From positions 496,001 through 560,000 of the forward strand of contig NZ_BMPE01000001.1 of assembly GCF_014647435.1 (NCBI RefSeq): a stretch of 64,000 bases of DNA. The letters are read 5' to 3'. Positions 47,472 to 57,156 of this stretch are shown in pieces. A program made the position numbers and the translations under genes. The notes beneath the pieces were generated by a model. It ran no database searches and was not told the DNA's origin. It worked only from the letters and a program-made list of their open reading frames with translations. Every line of letters begins with the position of its first letter. Position 1 is the stretch's first letter. Source of the DNA: Deinococcus radiotolerans. GTDB taxonomy: Bacteria > Deinococcota > Deinococci > Deinococcales > Deinococcaceae.

Positions 47472-48209
47472 ATGAGGGACGAGGGGCAGGGTGGGACGCC
47501 AGCCGTGATGCGGGCCGTGCAGCGCGCCTATGAGCGTTACGGTCAGCGGGCGGGCGAGTGGATGGACCGGTACGCGCGCAAGGGCGGGCGGGTGTACTGC
47601 GCGGCAGGGTGCGTGGCGTGCTGCAACATGCCGATCCGCGTGAGTCTGGCCGAGGCGCTGGTCATGGCCGCCGAGCTGGATGACGCGCTGGCAGCGGCTG
47701 TGGAGGCGCACGCCCGCGCCGCGATTGCGAACGCCCGCACGGCCCGCAGTGACGACGAGTACGTGCAGCGCCACCGGCTGGAGGTGGGGTTCTGCCCGAT
47801 CCTGGACCGGGAGACCGGCGGGTGCAGCCGGTACGAGGCGCGGCCCACCCGCTGCCGCGACACGTTCAGTGCGTTCCCGGCGCATTTCTGCGAGGCGGGG
47901 GTGTGGGAGCGCATGAGTGGCCGCGAGCGGGCCGAGTACCGCCGCGAGGTGGCCCGGACGCCCGGCACGGACGGTGAGCTGCATTTCATCGCGCCGCTGG
48001 AGCACCTGAGCGAGCCGGTCTGGGAGACGGCGTCGCGGGCGATGGTGGACGCCTGGGGCGTGGAGGTCTGGGGGGACTACTGGGTGCTGACGACCCTGGC
48101 GCGCGACGAGCGGTTCATGGCGGCCATCACGGCCGGGGATACGCGCGTGGCGTGGCAGCGGGCGTCCGGGCGGGGCCTGGCGCACCGCATGCTGCTGGAA
48201 TTCGCGTGA
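47472..48209 (+). CDS. YkgJ-family cysteine cluster protein
   Basis: 245 aa from ATG 47472; TACCCT (47459-47464) ends 7 nt upstream. Zn/Fe-chelating cysteine core: [47 protein letters not shown]. Function unknown. Overlaps the next gene by GTGA. Confidence 0.85.
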   Translation: MRDEGQGGTPAVMRAVQRAYERYGQRAGEWMDRYARKGGRVYCAAGCVACCNMPIRVSLAEALVMAAELDDALAAAVEAHARAAIANARTARSDDEYVQRHRLEVGFCPILDRETGGCSRYEARPTRCRDTFSAFPAHFCEAGVWERMSGRERAEYRREVARTPGTDGELHFIAPLEHLSEPVWETASRAMVDAWGVEVWGDYWVLTTLARDERFMAAITAGDTRVAWQRASGRGLAHRMLLEFA

Positions 48210-48745
48210 CCATCACGCGCCTGCCGCCGGGCACGCTGCTGCTGGTGCGGCACGCCCGCGCGGCCGGGCAGGAACCCGGGGCGGACCTGACCGTGGAGGG
48301 GCATGCGGGCGCGGCCGCGCTGGTGCCTGCGCTGCGCGGGCTGGGTGTGACGCGGATCGTCAGCAGCCCGTGGCGCCGGGCCGTGGATACGGCGGCCCCA
48401 CTGGCGGCAGCGCTGGGCCTGCCGGTCACGCCCGATGACCGCCTGACTGAACGGGTGCTGAGTGGTGAGCCCCGCGCTGACTGGCCGGATCGCCTGCGGG
48501 ACAGTTTCGCGGATGACACGCTGACCCTGCCGGGCGGCGAGTCCGGCCTGGCCGCCCGCGCGCGGGGCCGGGCGGCTCTGGACGCTCACCGCGATCCTGC
48601 GGGCGTGACGGTGATCGTCACTCACGGCAACCTCCTGGCGCTGCTGCTGGGCCTGGATTTCGGGGCCTGGGCGGCGCTGCGCAACCCGGACGTGTGGGTC
48701 TGGTCCCCGGACGGCACGCCGACCCGCCTGGACGTCCCGTCGTGA
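48206..48745 (+). CDS. Histidine phosphatase-family protein
   Basis: 179 aa. Histidine phosphatase core [11 protein letters not shown] (RHA where RHG is usual), [21 protein letters not shown], and [14 protein letters not shown] with the second His. GTG 48206 overlaps the upstream TGA. Substrate unknown. Confidence 0.85.
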   Translation: MTITRLPPGTLLLVRHARAAGQEPGADLTVEGHAGAAALVPALRGLGVTRIVSSPWRRAVDTAAPLAAALGLPVTPDDRLTERVLSGEPRADWPDRLRDSFADDTLTLPGGESGLAARARGRAALDAHRDPAGVTVIVTHGNLLALLLGLDFGAWAALRNPDVWVWSPDGTPTRLDVPS

Positions 48746-49521
48746 CCCGCGCGGTCCACCCGGACGACCCGCACGCCACGCCGCTGGTGGGGGGCGAGCC
48801 GTACAGCGTGGAGCGGCGCGTGCTGGCGGGCGTGCCCTGCCTGATCGAGCGCCCCGCGCCGGAGCGGGCGGTGCAGGCCATCTGCGTCGTGTACCACGGC
48901 GCGTGGGCGACGAAAGAGGGAAAGCTGGGCGTGTACGCTGCGCTCGCCCCGCAGGGAGTGGCGGTGGTCCTGCCGGACGGCGCGCTGCACGGCGAGCGGC
49001 TGGCCGACACTCCGCCGGGCCTGAACGCGCGAGAGTACGTGTGGGAGAGCGTGCGCCGCACGGTCGCGGAGGCCCCGGCGCTCCTTGACGCCGCGCAGGA
49101 GCTGTTCGGGCCGGTGCCGGTGTGGGTGGTGGGCTCCAGCATGGGCGGGTACGTGAGTCAGACCCTGGCGCGCACGGAGGCGAGGGTGGCGCGCGCAGCG
49201 GCCCTGATCACCTCCGGCGTGTGGCGAGAGCCGGAGGTGCGCCGCCCTGACCTGGACGCCTTCCTGGACGCGCACCGGCCACTGGAACACGCGGCCGACG
49301 CCTCACCGGTCCCCCTGTTCCTCGGCAGTGGCGGGGCTGATCCGGTCTTCCCGGTTGCGGAGCATCACGCGCCCACGGCCGCTGCCTACCGCGCGGCCCG
49401 CGCAGGGGCGGGCCAGCCGATGGCCTTCCGCGAGGCCATCTACCCTGGCGTCGGCCACTACACCAGCGTGAGGATGCGGGATGACACGCTGGCGTTCCTC
49501 CGGTCGGGTCTGCCCTGCTAG
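48742..49521 (+). CDS. Alpha/beta hydrolase
   Basis: 259 aa from GTG 48742 overlapping the previous stop (GTGA). Nucleophile elbow VVGSSMGGYVSQTL; Asp and His in GSGGADPVFPV and YPGVGHYTSV. Cytosolic serine hydrolase, substrate unknown. Fourth gene of a coupled block starting at 47472. Confidence 0.82.
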   Translation: MTRAVHPDDPHATPLVGGEPYSVERRVLAGVPCLIERPAPERAVQAICVVYHGAWATKEGKLGVYAALAPQGVAVVLPDGALHGERLADTPPGLNAREYVWESVRRTVAEAPALLDAAQELFGPVPVWVVGSSMGGYVSQTLARTEARVARAAALITSGVWREPEVRRPDLDAFLDAHRPLEHAADASPVPLFLGSGGADPVFPVAEHHAPTAAAYRAARAGAGQPMAFREAIYPGVGHYTSVRMRDDTLAFLRSGLPC

Positions 49522-49524
49522 CCT
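49519..49524 (+). promoter_or_regulatory. -10 box overlapping a stop codon
   Basis: TAGCCT begins on the TAG stop codon of the upstream hydrolase (49519-49521) and ends 7 nt before ATG 49532 of the DUF4127 gene, so the next gene carries its own leaderless promoter inside the coupled block. Confidence 0.6.
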
Positions 49525-49531
49525 CGGGCGG

Positions 49532-51172
49532 ATGACTGAGCCTGACCGTGAACCGCAGCCCAACCTGACCGGAGCGTGCAGCGCCGGGCCGGAATCCGGC
49601 GGAGCTGGATGGGGGTCCGGTGCTGGTCCGGACGTCCGGGAGTCGCAGCCGCTCCCGGGTCCCCGCGTGCTGCTCGTTCCTCCTGATACCCGCCCGCCCA
49701 CCCTGGACCTGCCGGTGGGGCTGGGCCGCATGACCGGCGCGCGGGTCCGCGTGCCGCCACCCGAGGCGCTGCCGGACTTCTTCACGCCGGGCGACACCGG
49801 GACGCTCGCGGCGTGGCTGCGGTCCGGGGCGGGGGACGCGGACGTGCTGGTGGTCTGCCTGGAAACGCTGTGCCTGGGCGGGATGATTCCGGCGCGGCGG
49901 GTGTCCGACCCGCTGGCGGGCGCGCTGGAACGGCTGGCACTGCTGCGCGAGCTGAAGGCGACGAACCCGGCGCTGCGCATCTCTGCGTTCGGGGTGATCG
50001 TGCGGGTCGCGCATGACAACGACCCGCACGAGGAGAAGGCGTACTACGGCGAGTGGGGCCGCGAGCTGCGGGCGTACTCGACGGCGTTCGACCGCCACGC
50101 GCGCCACGGCGAGGCGGAACGCGCAGGGCTGGACGCAGCCCGCGCGGCGGTCCCGTCGGACATCCTGGCGGACTGGGTGGGCACCCGCGAGCGCAACCGG
50201 ACCCTGCATCTGGCGGCGCTGGACCTGCTCGCAGAGGGCGTGCTGAGTCACCTGTGCCTCACCCTGGACGACACCACGCCGTACGGACTGGCAGCCTTCG
50301 ACCGCCGCCTGCTGGAAGCCCGCGCGGACGAACTGGGCGTGTGGGACCGCCTGGACGTGTACCCGGGCGCAGACGAGGTGCCGTGCGCGCTGCTGGCCCG
50401 CGCGCTGCGCCCGGAGGAGGTGCCGGTGTGGGTGCGGTTCAGCGGGCTGGGCGGCGCGGGCGCCGAGCTGCTGTACGAGGACCGCCCGGCGGGGGAACTC
50501 GTGCGGGCGCACCTGCGCGCGGCCGGATGCCGGCTGGCGGACAGCCCGCAGGAGGCGGCGTTCGTGCTGGCGGTGAACACGCCCGGCACGCGGCAGGCGC
50601 ACCGGCAGCCGGACTTCGCGGCGGTGGACACGCCGCACCGGCACCTCCCGGCGTTCGTGGACGCCCTGCGCGCGGACCTGCGGGCCGGGCGGGTCGTGAG
50701 CGTGGCGGACATCGCGTACCCGAACGGCGCCGAGCGGCGGCTGTGGACGCTGATGCAGACGCTCCCATTGGCGGACCTGGCGGGCTTCAGCGCCTGGAAC
50801 ACGGCGGGGAACACGTTGGGCTCAGCGGTGGCGTTCGGGAAGCTCGCGCCCCTCGTGACCGACCGGGCGGCGCAGGCGGGCGCGCTGCTGTCCCGGATTG
50901 CGGACGACGTGCTGTACCAGGCGGAGGTGCGCACGCTGATCCGCGAGCGGCTGGGCAGTCCCAGCCCCTTTGACCTGGGTGCGCAGCGCGCAGAGGCCGA
51001 GTCGGCCCTGCAAGAGCTGATGCCGCCGCGCGTGCAGACCGTGTGGGACGCGCACTTCGTGGGGCGTGGCCTGCGACTGGAGCTGGGAACACCGCACCTG
51101 GCGTGGCCGCGCCTGTTCACCGGGGTAGTGCCGCTGACGGTCACGGACGCCGAACCGTCCAGCGGATCGTGA
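49532..51172 (+). CDS. DUF4127 protein
   Basis: 546 aa from ATG 49532. DUF4127 hallmarks: RVLLVPPDTRPPTLDLPV, DVLVVCLETLCLGGMIPARR, GVIVRVAHDNDPHEEKAYYGEWGRELRAYS, LTLDDTTPYGLAAFDRRLL, SVADIAYPNGAERRLWTLM and LAGFSAWNTAGNTLGSAVAF. Function unknown; many family members are found in Firmicutes and Deinococcus. Confidence 0.88.
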   Translation: MTEPDREPQPNLTGACSAGPESGGAGWGSGAGPDVRESQPLPGPRVLLVPPDTRPPTLDLPVGLGRMTGARVRVPPPEALPDFFTPGDTGTLAAWLRSGAGDADVLVVCLETLCLGGMIPARRVSDPLAGALERLALLRELKATNPALRISAFGVIVRVAHDNDPHEEKAYYGEWGRELRAYSTAFDRHARHGEAERAGLDAARAAVPSDILADWVGTRERNRTLHLAALDLLAEGVLSHLCLTLDDTTPYGLAAFDRRLLEARADELGVWDRLDVYPGADEVPCALLARALRPEEVPVWVRFSGLGGAGAELLYEDRPAGELVRAHLRAAGCRLADSPQEAAFVLAVNTPGTRQAHRQPDFAAVDTPHRHLPAFVDALRADLRAGRVVSVADIAYPNGAERRLWTLMQTLPLADLAGFSAWNTAGNTLGSAVAFGKLAPLVTDRAAQAGALLSRIADDVLYQAEVRTLIRERLGSPSPFDLGAQRAEAESALQELMPPRVQTVWDAHFVGRGLRLELGTPHLAWPRLFTGVVPLTVTDAEPSSGS

Positions 51173-51226
51173 CACCTGCACCAAACGGCTGATGCCTCCA
51201 GGACACTTCCGGGGCACACTGAAGGT

Positions 51227-51592
51227 ATGAACGCGCCCGCGCCCACCGCCCGCACCCGGCCTGCCGCCCCCTCCCCTGCCTGGTCGGTGGCGGGCGGCCT
51301 GCTGGGCCTGGGGACACTGGTGGCGTGGGCGTGGCTGCTGTTCGGCGTGGCGGGCGGCGTGGAGGTCGTCAACCGCAGTGGCGAGGTGCTGTCGGGCCTG
51401 CGGGTGTGCGGCCCGGCCGGGTGCGTGGAGCGGGCGCGGCTGTGGCCGCACCAGTCGTGGCGGGTCCCGGTGGATGGACAGCAGGCAACAGTGCAGGTCA
51501 GTGGCGCCGAGGTGGCCCTGGACGACCTGCATGACCTGCCCACCCGGGTGGTCGTGAGCGAGGGCGGCGCGGTTCACACCACCGCCCAGTAG
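51227..51592 (+). CDS. Small membrane-anchored hypothetical protein
   Basis: 121 aa. A Pro/Ala-rich N-terminus, one transmembrane helix (VAGGLLGLGTLVAWAWLLFGVAGG), then a small domain with two Cys (RVCGPAGCVERARL), likely disulfide-bonded outside. CACACT ends 6 nt before ATG 51227 (C in first -10 position). Confidence 0.65.
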   Translation: MNAPAPTARTRPAAPSPAWSVAGGLLGLGTLVAWAWLLFGVAGGVEVVNRSGEVLSGLRVCGPAGCVERARLWPHQSWRVPVDGQQATVQVSGAEVALDDLHDLPTRVVVSEGGAVHTTAQ

Positions 51593-51623
51593 GTCACCTG
51601 GGGCGGCGCGCTACCCTGTCCGG

Positions 51624-52214
51624 GTGAAGTTCGCCGTCCTTTCCACCAGCCTTGATCCGGACAGCCGCAGCGCGTGGCTGTGCGACCTGACTGCCGCGCA
51701 GCTGCGCGGGCAGGGGCACGAGGTGACGCACGTCGACCTGCGCGCCACGCCCCTGCCGCCCTTCGACAACGACCAGGGCCCGCAGGGCTGCTACGCGCAC
51801 CCGCACGCGGAGGTGTACCACCGCGCCATCCGTGAGGCGGACGGCGTGTTCCTGGGTGTGCCCGTGTACAACTGGGGGCTGGGCTCGGGCGTGAAGGCGC
51901 TGGTGGAACTGACCGGCAGCAGCGACGCGGCGCGCGGCCTGCACGGCGCGTGGTTCGACCGGCCCGTGACGTTCCTGGTGTCCGGCGGACTGGATCATGG
52001 GTACCTGAGTCATGGGGCGTTCGCGTTCGGGCTGATGGTAGATTTCCGCTGCATGGTGAACCCGCACTTTGTGTACGCGACGTCCGCGCACTGGGCCGCG
52101 CCGGGCGTGCCGGGCGACTGGCTGCGCGAGCGATTGAACCGGACGGTGGACCGCGGGGTGGACCTCTCGGCGCGCCTCCGGGGCCGGGATTACGCCAGCG
52201 TGTGGGAACTGTGA
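51624..52214 (+). CDS. NADPH-dependent FMN reductase-like protein
   Basis: 196 aa flavodoxin fold from GTG 51624; TACCCT (51612-51617) ends 6 nt upstream. [43 protein letters not shown] and [21 protein letters not shown] fit NAD(P)H-dependent FMN reductases. GTGA overlap with the pseudouridine synthase gene. Confidence 0.85.
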   Translation: MKFAVLSTSLDPDSRSAWLCDLTAAQLRGQGHEVTHVDLRATPLPPFDNDQGPQGCYAHPHAEVYHRAIREADGVFLGVPVYNWGLGSGVKALVELTGSSDAARGLHGAWFDRPVTFLVSGGLDHGYLSHGAFAFGLMVDFRCMVNPHFVYATSAHWAAPGVPGDWLRERLNRTVDRGVDLSARLRGRDYASVWEL

Positions 52215-52966
52215 CCGCCCGCGCGCCCCTGCTGCCGCCCACCGAGAAGCCCCGCATCATCCTGGAGCACCCGGATTTCTTCGTGGTGCACAAGCCCGCG
52301 CTGTGGCTGACGCATCCGGTGCGGGCGCGGGTGGACGTGCCGGACCTGCTGACGTTCATGCAGCGCGAGACGGGCGAGGCGGACCTGGCGCCTCCGCACC
52401 GGCTGGACCGCGAGACGAGCGGCGCGCAGGTTCTGTCGCGGGACCGGGAGGCGGCGCAGCGGTTCTTTACGCTGTTCAAGACGCATCTGGTCGGTAAGAC
52501 GTACCTCGCGCTCGTTCACGGCTCGCCGGACTGGGAGCGGCGCACGCTGGACGCCCCGCTGGGGGATCTGGGGCTGGGCGGCGCGAACCGCATCGCGATC
52601 CGGCAGGGGGTTGTGCCGGACGGGCGGCCCGCCGTGACGGACTTCCGGGTGGTGGCGCGCCGCGCCGGACACGCCCTGATCGAGGCGTATCCCCGCTCGG
52701 GGCGGCTGCATCAGATCCGGGCGCACCTCTCGCACCTGGGCCTGCCGATGGTGGGGGACAAGATCTACGGGCGGGACCCGGGCGTGTTCCTGCGCTTCAT
52801 GGAAGAGGGGCAGACGCCGGAACTGACGGCGCGGCTGGGGCTGGCGCGGCAGGCGCTGCACGCGGCGCGCGTGGCGTTCCCGTGGGCGGGGGCGCAGGTG
52901 GTCGCCGAGGTGCCCCTGGCCCCGGATCTTCAGGCGTACTGGGACGCGCTGCCGGAGGGCGTTTAG
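52211..52966 (+). CDS. RluA-family pseudouridine synthase
   Basis: 251 aa from GTG 52211. Catalytic Asp in [53 protein letters not shown] follows. Isomerises uridine in rRNA or tRNA; target not assignable. Confidence 0.92.
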   Translation: MTARAPLLPPTEKPRIILEHPDFFVVHKPALWLTHPVRARVDVPDLLTFMQRETGEADLAPPHRLDRETSGAQVLSRDREAAQRFFTLFKTHLVGKTYLALVHGSPDWERRTLDAPLGDLGLGGANRIAIRQGVVPDGRPAVTDFRVVARRAGHALIEAYPRSGRLHQIRAHLSHLGLPMVGDKIYGRDPGVFLRFMEEGQTPELTARLGLARQALHAARVAFPWAGAQVVAEVPLAPDLQAYWDALPEGV

Positions 52967-53004
52967 GCGGCGGGGCGCGGCGGGCGCACGTATACTCGCC
53001 GCAC

Positions 53005-54258
53005 ATGACCCCTGCCTCGTCTTCGCGCCCCCGGGTGAGTCCCTGGGTGCTGTCCGCCTTCTGGTTCGGTTCGGCGTTCCACTGGCTGCTGCTGCTGCTG
53101 ATCCTGATGCCCGAGAACGTCGTGACGTTCGTGGGCGAGGACCGCAAGGGCACGTTCCTGGGCCTGCTGGCGGGCATCGGCGCGGTGATGGCCCTGGTGC
53201 TGCCGCCGCTGGTGGGCGCGCACAGCGACCGGACCGGCAAGCGGCTCCCGTACCTAAGGATGGGCCTGATCGTGAACCTTATGGGGCTGGCGGTGATGGC
53301 GCTGGCGGCGTCTGCGCTGGGCGGCATGGCGGGCTTCTGGGTGTACCTGCTGGGCTTCCTGCTGGTGCAGTTCGGGAACAACTTCGCCACGGCGCCCTAT
53401 TCGGCGCTCATTCCGGAACTGGTCGCGCCGGGCGAGCGGGGTCGCTACAGCGGCGTCATGGCGATGCTGCAGGCGCTGGGGCAGCTGCTGGGCGCGGTCT
53501 CGGCCGTGGTGGTCGGCCTGCTGAAGCTGCCGGTGCTGGTGTCGTTCGTGCTGATCGCCCTGCTGCTGATCGGCCCGGCGCTGGTGACGCTGCGCGGCGT
53601 GCCGGAGCCGGACACAGTGGTCACTCGCCCGGCGGGCGGGCCCACGATGTCGTGGCGGCAGCTGTTCGCGCACCAGCCGTTCCTGTGGGTGTTCGTGACC
53701 CGCGTGCTGTTCTCGCTGGGGCAGTACAGCGTGCAGCCCTTCTTGCAGTACTACAACAAGGACGTGCTGCGCCAGTCGGACGCGGGCACGAGCACCAGCG
53801 TCATGCTGCTGTGCATCATCGTGGGCAGCATCGCGTCGGCCAGTCTGGGCGGGCGGATCAGTGACCGGGTGGGTCGCAAACCCGTCATCTACGTGGCGGG
53901 CACGCTGATGGCCGCGGCGGCGCTGCTGCTGCTGGTCGCGCCGTCGTTCGGGGCGGCGCTGGCGCTGGCCGGGGCGTTCGGGCTGGGCTTCGGGGCGTTC
54001 ACCAGTGTGGACTGGGCGCTGGGCAGTGACGCGATGCCCAGCCAGAGCAGCTACGCGCGGGACATGGGCATCTGGCACGTGGCGTTCGTCGCGCCGCAGA
54101 TGAGCAGTGCCCCGCAGGGTGCGCTGCTGGACTGGGGGAACGCGCAGGGCGGGAACCTGGGGTACACGCTGGTGTTCGGTATTGCTGCCGTGTGCTTCAT
54201 CCTGGGCGTGATCCTGATCCGGAATGTGCCGGACACCCGCCGCGCCGCCGCGACCTGA
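53005..54258 (+). CDS. MFS transporter
   Basis: 417 aa from ATG 53005; TATACT (52991-52996) ends 8 nt upstream. Twelve hydrophobic segments in two halves, with [15 protein letters not shown] between TM2 and TM3 and [17 protein letters not shown] in the second half. The first-half pattern ([12 protein letters not shown]) is close to sugar/sucrose-type transporters. Substrate unknown. Confidence 0.88.
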   Translation: MTPASSSRPRVSPWVLSAFWFGSAFHWLLLLLILMPENVVTFVGEDRKGTFLGLLAGIGAVMALVLPPLVGAHSDRTGKRLPYLRMGLIVNLMGLAVMALAASALGGMAGFWVYLLGFLLVQFGNNFATAPYSALIPELVAPGERGRYSGVMAMLQALGQLLGAVSAVVVGLLKLPVLVSFVLIALLLIGPALVTLRGVPEPDTVVTRPAGGPTMSWRQLFAHQPFLWVFVTRVLFSLGQYSVQPFLQYYNKDVLRQSDAGTSTSVMLLCIIVGSIASASLGGRISDRVGRKPVIYVAGTLMAAAALLLLVAPSFGAALALAGAFGLGFGAFTSVDWALGSDAMPSQSSYARDMGIWHVAFVAPQMSSAPQGALLDWGNAQGGNLGYTLVFGIAAVCFILGVILIRNVPDTRRAAAT

Positions 54259-54265
54259 ACCCGGA

Positions 54266-54310
54266 CGAACATCGGCCCCCATCCTCAAACCAGAGGTGGG
54301 GGCCGGTTCG
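54266..54310. terminator. Bidirectional terminator hairpin
   Basis: Nested arms: CGAAC/GTTCG outside and CGGCCCCCA(T)CCTC with GAGGTGGGGGCCG inside (54273-54286 and 54293-54305, one bulge), loop AAACCA. Between the MFS gene and the convergent YhgE-like gene. Confidence 0.8.
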
Positions 54311-54319
54311 TGTGGCGGG

Positions 54320-57046
54320 TCAGCCGACGTCAGTGATGATCGGCGAGCGGAAGTTGGTGTCCTCGGTGTACACCCAGCGGCGGCGGCTGAGCAGCGCCAC
54401 AGTCAGGCTGACCAGCGCCACGGCGCCCATGCGGCCCATGAAGGTCCAGTACTGGCCCTCGAACGCGCCGAACATGGCGTGCCGCAGCGCGTTGATCACG
54501 TCGGTGACGGGAATGAATGTGTGCAGCGCCTGGAAGAACGGCGAGCTGAGCTCCACGGGGTAGCTGCCGCCGCTCGCGGCGAGCTGCACGATGAGCAGCA
54601 CGAGCGCCAGGATGCGCCCGGCCGGCCCGATCAGGAGGTTCAGGGCCAGGATCACGAGCAGGAAGGTCACGCTGCCCGCCACGGTGGTCAGGACGACCTG
54701 GGCGGGGTTGCCGAACTGCACGCCCATCAGGCGCACGCCGAGCACGACGATCAGCGCCTGCCCCAGCACGAGCAGCAGCGGCTGCGTGAGCTTGCGGGCC
54801 ACGCGGGCGGCCTGCCGGGACTGGCGGCCACTCTCGGGCAGCAGCAGATACGGGAAGATGAAGGTGGTCATGGTGGCGCCCACCCACAGGGCCAGCGCGA
54901 TGAAGTACGGCGCGAAGGCGTTGCCGTTGTTGGGGACGTCCGCGAAGTTGGTGGTGCGCACCTGCACGCTCTCGGCGAGGCCGGTGGGATCGCCGCCCAG
55001 CTGCTCGATGTCAGCAGGGATCTTGTCGTGCAGTTCGTTCAGGCCGTCGGTGAGTTTCTGCGCGCCGCTCAGCAGGTCACCGGTGCCGTTTTTTAGGGTG
55101 CGGGTGCCGTCCTGGAGGCTGGCGGCGCCGTCCGCGAGCTGACGGGCGCTGCTGGCGAGGGTCTTGCCGCCGCTGTTGAGGCTGTTCAGGTCCTTCTGGG
55201 CGGGGAGGTTCGAGGTGATCTGGCCCAGCGCGCCCTTGATCTTCTCGTTGCCGTCGGCGAGGGTGTTCACGCCCGCCTGGAGGTCTTTCGCGCCGCCCGC
55301 GAGGCTCTGGGCGCCCTGCGCGGCCTTGCGGGTGTTGTCCGCGAGGGACTTTGCGCCACTCTGGAGACTCTGGGCGCCGGTCTGCACCTGCTTGCTGCCC
55401 TGCGCGAGCTGCTGCGCGCCGGTCACGGCCTTCTGCGCCCCGGCCTGAGCGCTGGCGGCGCCCTGCACGAGTTTCTGGGCGCCACTCTGCACCTGCGCGG
55501 CGCCATCCTGAAGACTCTTGCTGCCGCTGGTCAGGCCCGCCTGCAACTTGTCGGCACCCGCCTGAAGCTGGTTCGCGCCGGTCTGGAGGTCCCCCAAGCC
55601 GCTCACGAGTCCGGGAAGCTGCGTGGCAAGGGCCTGGGCGCCGCTGCCCGCGGTCTGCGCGGCCGCCTGCGCCTGACCCAGTCCGCCTGCGAGCTGCGTG
55701 GCGCCGGTCTGGAGGTTGGCCGCGCCGGGGGCGGCGGGCGTGCCTTTCACGGCGGTGCTCAGCTGCCCGGCGCCGCTGGCGAGGGTCTGCGCGCCGGTCT
55801 GGAGCTGCCCGAGGCTCGCCCCCAGTTTCGGCAGGCCAGCGGCGAGCTGACCGGCGCCGTCGGCGGCCTTCTGCGCCCCCGCGCGGGCCTGCCCCAGGCC
55901 GCCACTCAGTTTCTGCGCGCCCGCCTGGAGCTGCGCGGCGCCGTCCACGGCGGGTTTCAGGCCGCTGGCGACGCCACTGCGCAGTTGCGCGGCGCCGCCG
56001 CTGAGCTGCTGGGCGCCCTTGTTCAGTTCTCCCAGGCCGCCCGCGAGCTGCGGGAGTTGCGTGGCCAGCTGGGCGTTCCCGCCCGCGACCTGGGCAGCTC
56101 CGGCGTTCAGTTTCCCGGCGCCTGCGGCGAGCTGGTCGCCCCCGGCGGCGAGTTTGTTCAGGCCGCCGCTCAGACTGGTCGCGCCGGCGGTGAGTTTCGC
56201 GGCGCCGTCGCGCAGGGGTTGCAGTTGCTGCTTGCCTGGGGCGGCCTGTTCGAGCTGCCGCAGGCCACTGCTGAGCTGGGTGACGCCGCCGGTCAGGCGC
56301 GTGACGCCGCCGCTGAGGGTTCCGGCGCCGTCGGCCAGTTTGTCCGCGCCACCGGCGAGTTTGCCCGCGCCGGTCTGGAGGTCGCCCGCGCCGGTGTTCA
56401 GCTTGCGGGTGCCGTCGGTGAGGCTCTGGGCGCCGTCAGCGAGCTTGCCGGTGGCGTCGCGGATGTCCGCAAAGCCGTCCTGTACGTCTTTCAGGCTGGT
56501 CTGCACGACGTCCCAGCGGTTCTCGCCGAGTGTGGCGTTCAGGTTGGTGGCGATGGTGCCTGCCACGCGGTCGGCGACGGTGCTGGCGTAGTAGTTCAGG
56601 CCCGGCGCGCGGTACAGCTGGAGCAGGCCGTGCTGGCTGCTGCTGCCCGCCACGGCTTTCTGGCTGAAGTCGGCGGGGATGGTCAGGGCGAAGTACACGT
56701 CGCCGTCGCGGACGGCCTGCTGGGCGGCGGCCACGCTGGGGTAGGTGCGGAAGTTCACCGGGGGATCGTCCCGGAGTTCCTTGACAAGGTCGCGGCCCAC
56801 ATTCACGGTCTTGCCGCGTGACACGGTGCCCTGGTCGAGGTTCACGAGCGCGGCGGGCAGCTGGTCGAGGTTCCCGGCAGGGTCCCAGACGCTCATGAGG
56901 TACACGCCGACGTAGGTGATGGGAATGAACAGGAAGGCCAGCGCGGCGGCCCACATGATGGGGTAGCGCCACAGGCTGCGTTCGGCGGGGGTCAGGGCGC
57001 GGTAGCTGTCTTTGAGGCTGAGTTGGGGGGGGCGGGGTTGGGTCAT
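54320..57046 (-). CDS. YhgE/Pip-family membrane protein with long coiled repeat region
   Basis: 908 aa. N-terminal helix after MTQPRPPQLSLKDSYRAL, then the YhgE/Pip N-domain (PALVNLDQGTVSRGKTVNVGRDL). Residues about 195-665 consist of dozens of an 11-residue unit of type GAxxLxxGxxxL (QLAGGLGQAQAAAQ, SGAQALATQLPG), an extended coiled or beta-solenoid-like region. The C-terminal 230 residues have about six transmembrane segments of the ABC-2 type. Members in other phyla are phage receptors or associated with type VII/ESX systems. Start ATG 57046, GAGG upstream. Confidence 0.85.
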   Translation of the reverse strand: MTQPRPPQLSLKDSYRALTPAERSLWRYPIMWAAALAFLFIPITYVGVYLMSVWDPAGNLDQLPAALVNLDQGTVSRGKTVNVGRDLVKELRDDPPVNFRTYPSVAAAQQAVRDGDVYFALTIPADFSQKAVAGSSSQHGLLQLYRAPGLNYYASTVADRVAGTIATNLNATLGENRWDVVQTSLKDVQDGFADIRDATGKLADGAQSLTDGTRKLNTGAGDLQTGAGKLAGGADKLADGAGTLSGGVTRLTGGVTQLSSGLRQLEQAAPGKQQLQPLRDGAAKLTAGATSLSGGLNKLAAGGDQLAAGAGKLNAGAAQVAGGNAQLATQLPQLAGGLGELNKGAQQLSGGAAQLRSGVASGLKPAVDGAAQLQAGAQKLSGGLGQARAGAQKAADGAGQLAAGLPKLGASLGQLQTGAQTLASGAGQLSTAVKGTPAAPGAANLQTGATQLAGGLGQAQAAAQTAGSGAQALATQLPGLVSGLGDLQTGANQLQAGADKLQAGLTSGSKSLQDGAAQVQSGAQKLVQGAASAQAGAQKAVTGAQQLAQGSKQVQTGAQSLQSGAKSLADNTRKAAQGAQSLAGGAKDLQAGVNTLADGNEKIKGALGQITSNLPAQKDLNSLNSGGKTLASSARQLADGAASLQDGTRTLKNGTGDLLSGAQKLTDGLNELHDKIPADIEQLGGDPTGLAESVQVRTTNFADVPNNGNAFAPYFIALALWVGATMTTFIFPYLLLPESGRQSRQAARVARKLTQPLLLVLGQALIVVLGVRLMGVQFGNPAQVVLTTVAGSVTFLLVILALNLLIGPAGRILALVLLIVQLAASGGSYPVELSSPFFQALHTFIPVTDVINALRHAMFGAFEGQYWTFMGRMGAVALVSLTVALLSRRRWVYTEDTNFRSPIITDVG

Positions 57047-57083
57047 GGGTACCTCGGGGGAGCGGGTTTCTGACGGTTCGTCA

Positions 57084-57095
57084 ACTGTGCACAGT
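57084..57095. promoter_or_regulatory. Palindrome at the yhgE start region
   Basis: ACTGTGCACAGT, perfect 12-bp palindrome, lying between the -10 (CAGACT, minus strand, 57093-57098) and the expected transcript start of the yhgE-like gene. Confidence 0.5.
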
Positions 57096-57113
57096 CTGGA
57101 ACTTTACCGACAC

Positions 57114-57135
57114 TATGTCAAGTGACATAATGTCA
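57114..57135. promoter_or_regulatory. Overlapping palindromes over both -35 boxes of a divergent pair
   Basis: TATGTCAAGTGACATA (57114-57129) and TGACATAATGTCA (57123-57135) overlap, giving three alternating TGTCA/TGACA boxes. They cover TTGACA (minus, 57116-57121, the yhgE-like -35 at 17 bp from CAGACT) and GTGACA (plus, 57122-57127, 17 bp from the tetR -10). Likely the TetR operator. The minus-strand reading also resembles the Deinococcus RDR motif but with the two half-sites one base further apart. Confidence 0.6.
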
Positions 57136-57144
57136 TCAGTGAGG

Positions 57145-57150
57145 TATACT
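57145..57150 (+). promoter_or_regulatory. -10 box of leaderless TetR gene
   Basis: TATACT, 6 nt before ATG 57157. Confidence 0.75.
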
Positions 57151-57156
57151 GCGGGC

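Noticed and set aside
54900..56500. Possible tandem DNA repeats or CRISPR within the YhgE-like gene
   Set aside because: The periodicity is at the protein level (11-residue repeats, in frame); no identical DNA repeats with unique spacers.
57112..57130. Radiation/desiccation response (RDR) site for DdrO
   Set aside because: Half-sites match TTATGTCA/TGACATA(A) but are separated by one extra base, so the 17-bp palindrome rule fails; the adjacent TetR is the simpler explanation.
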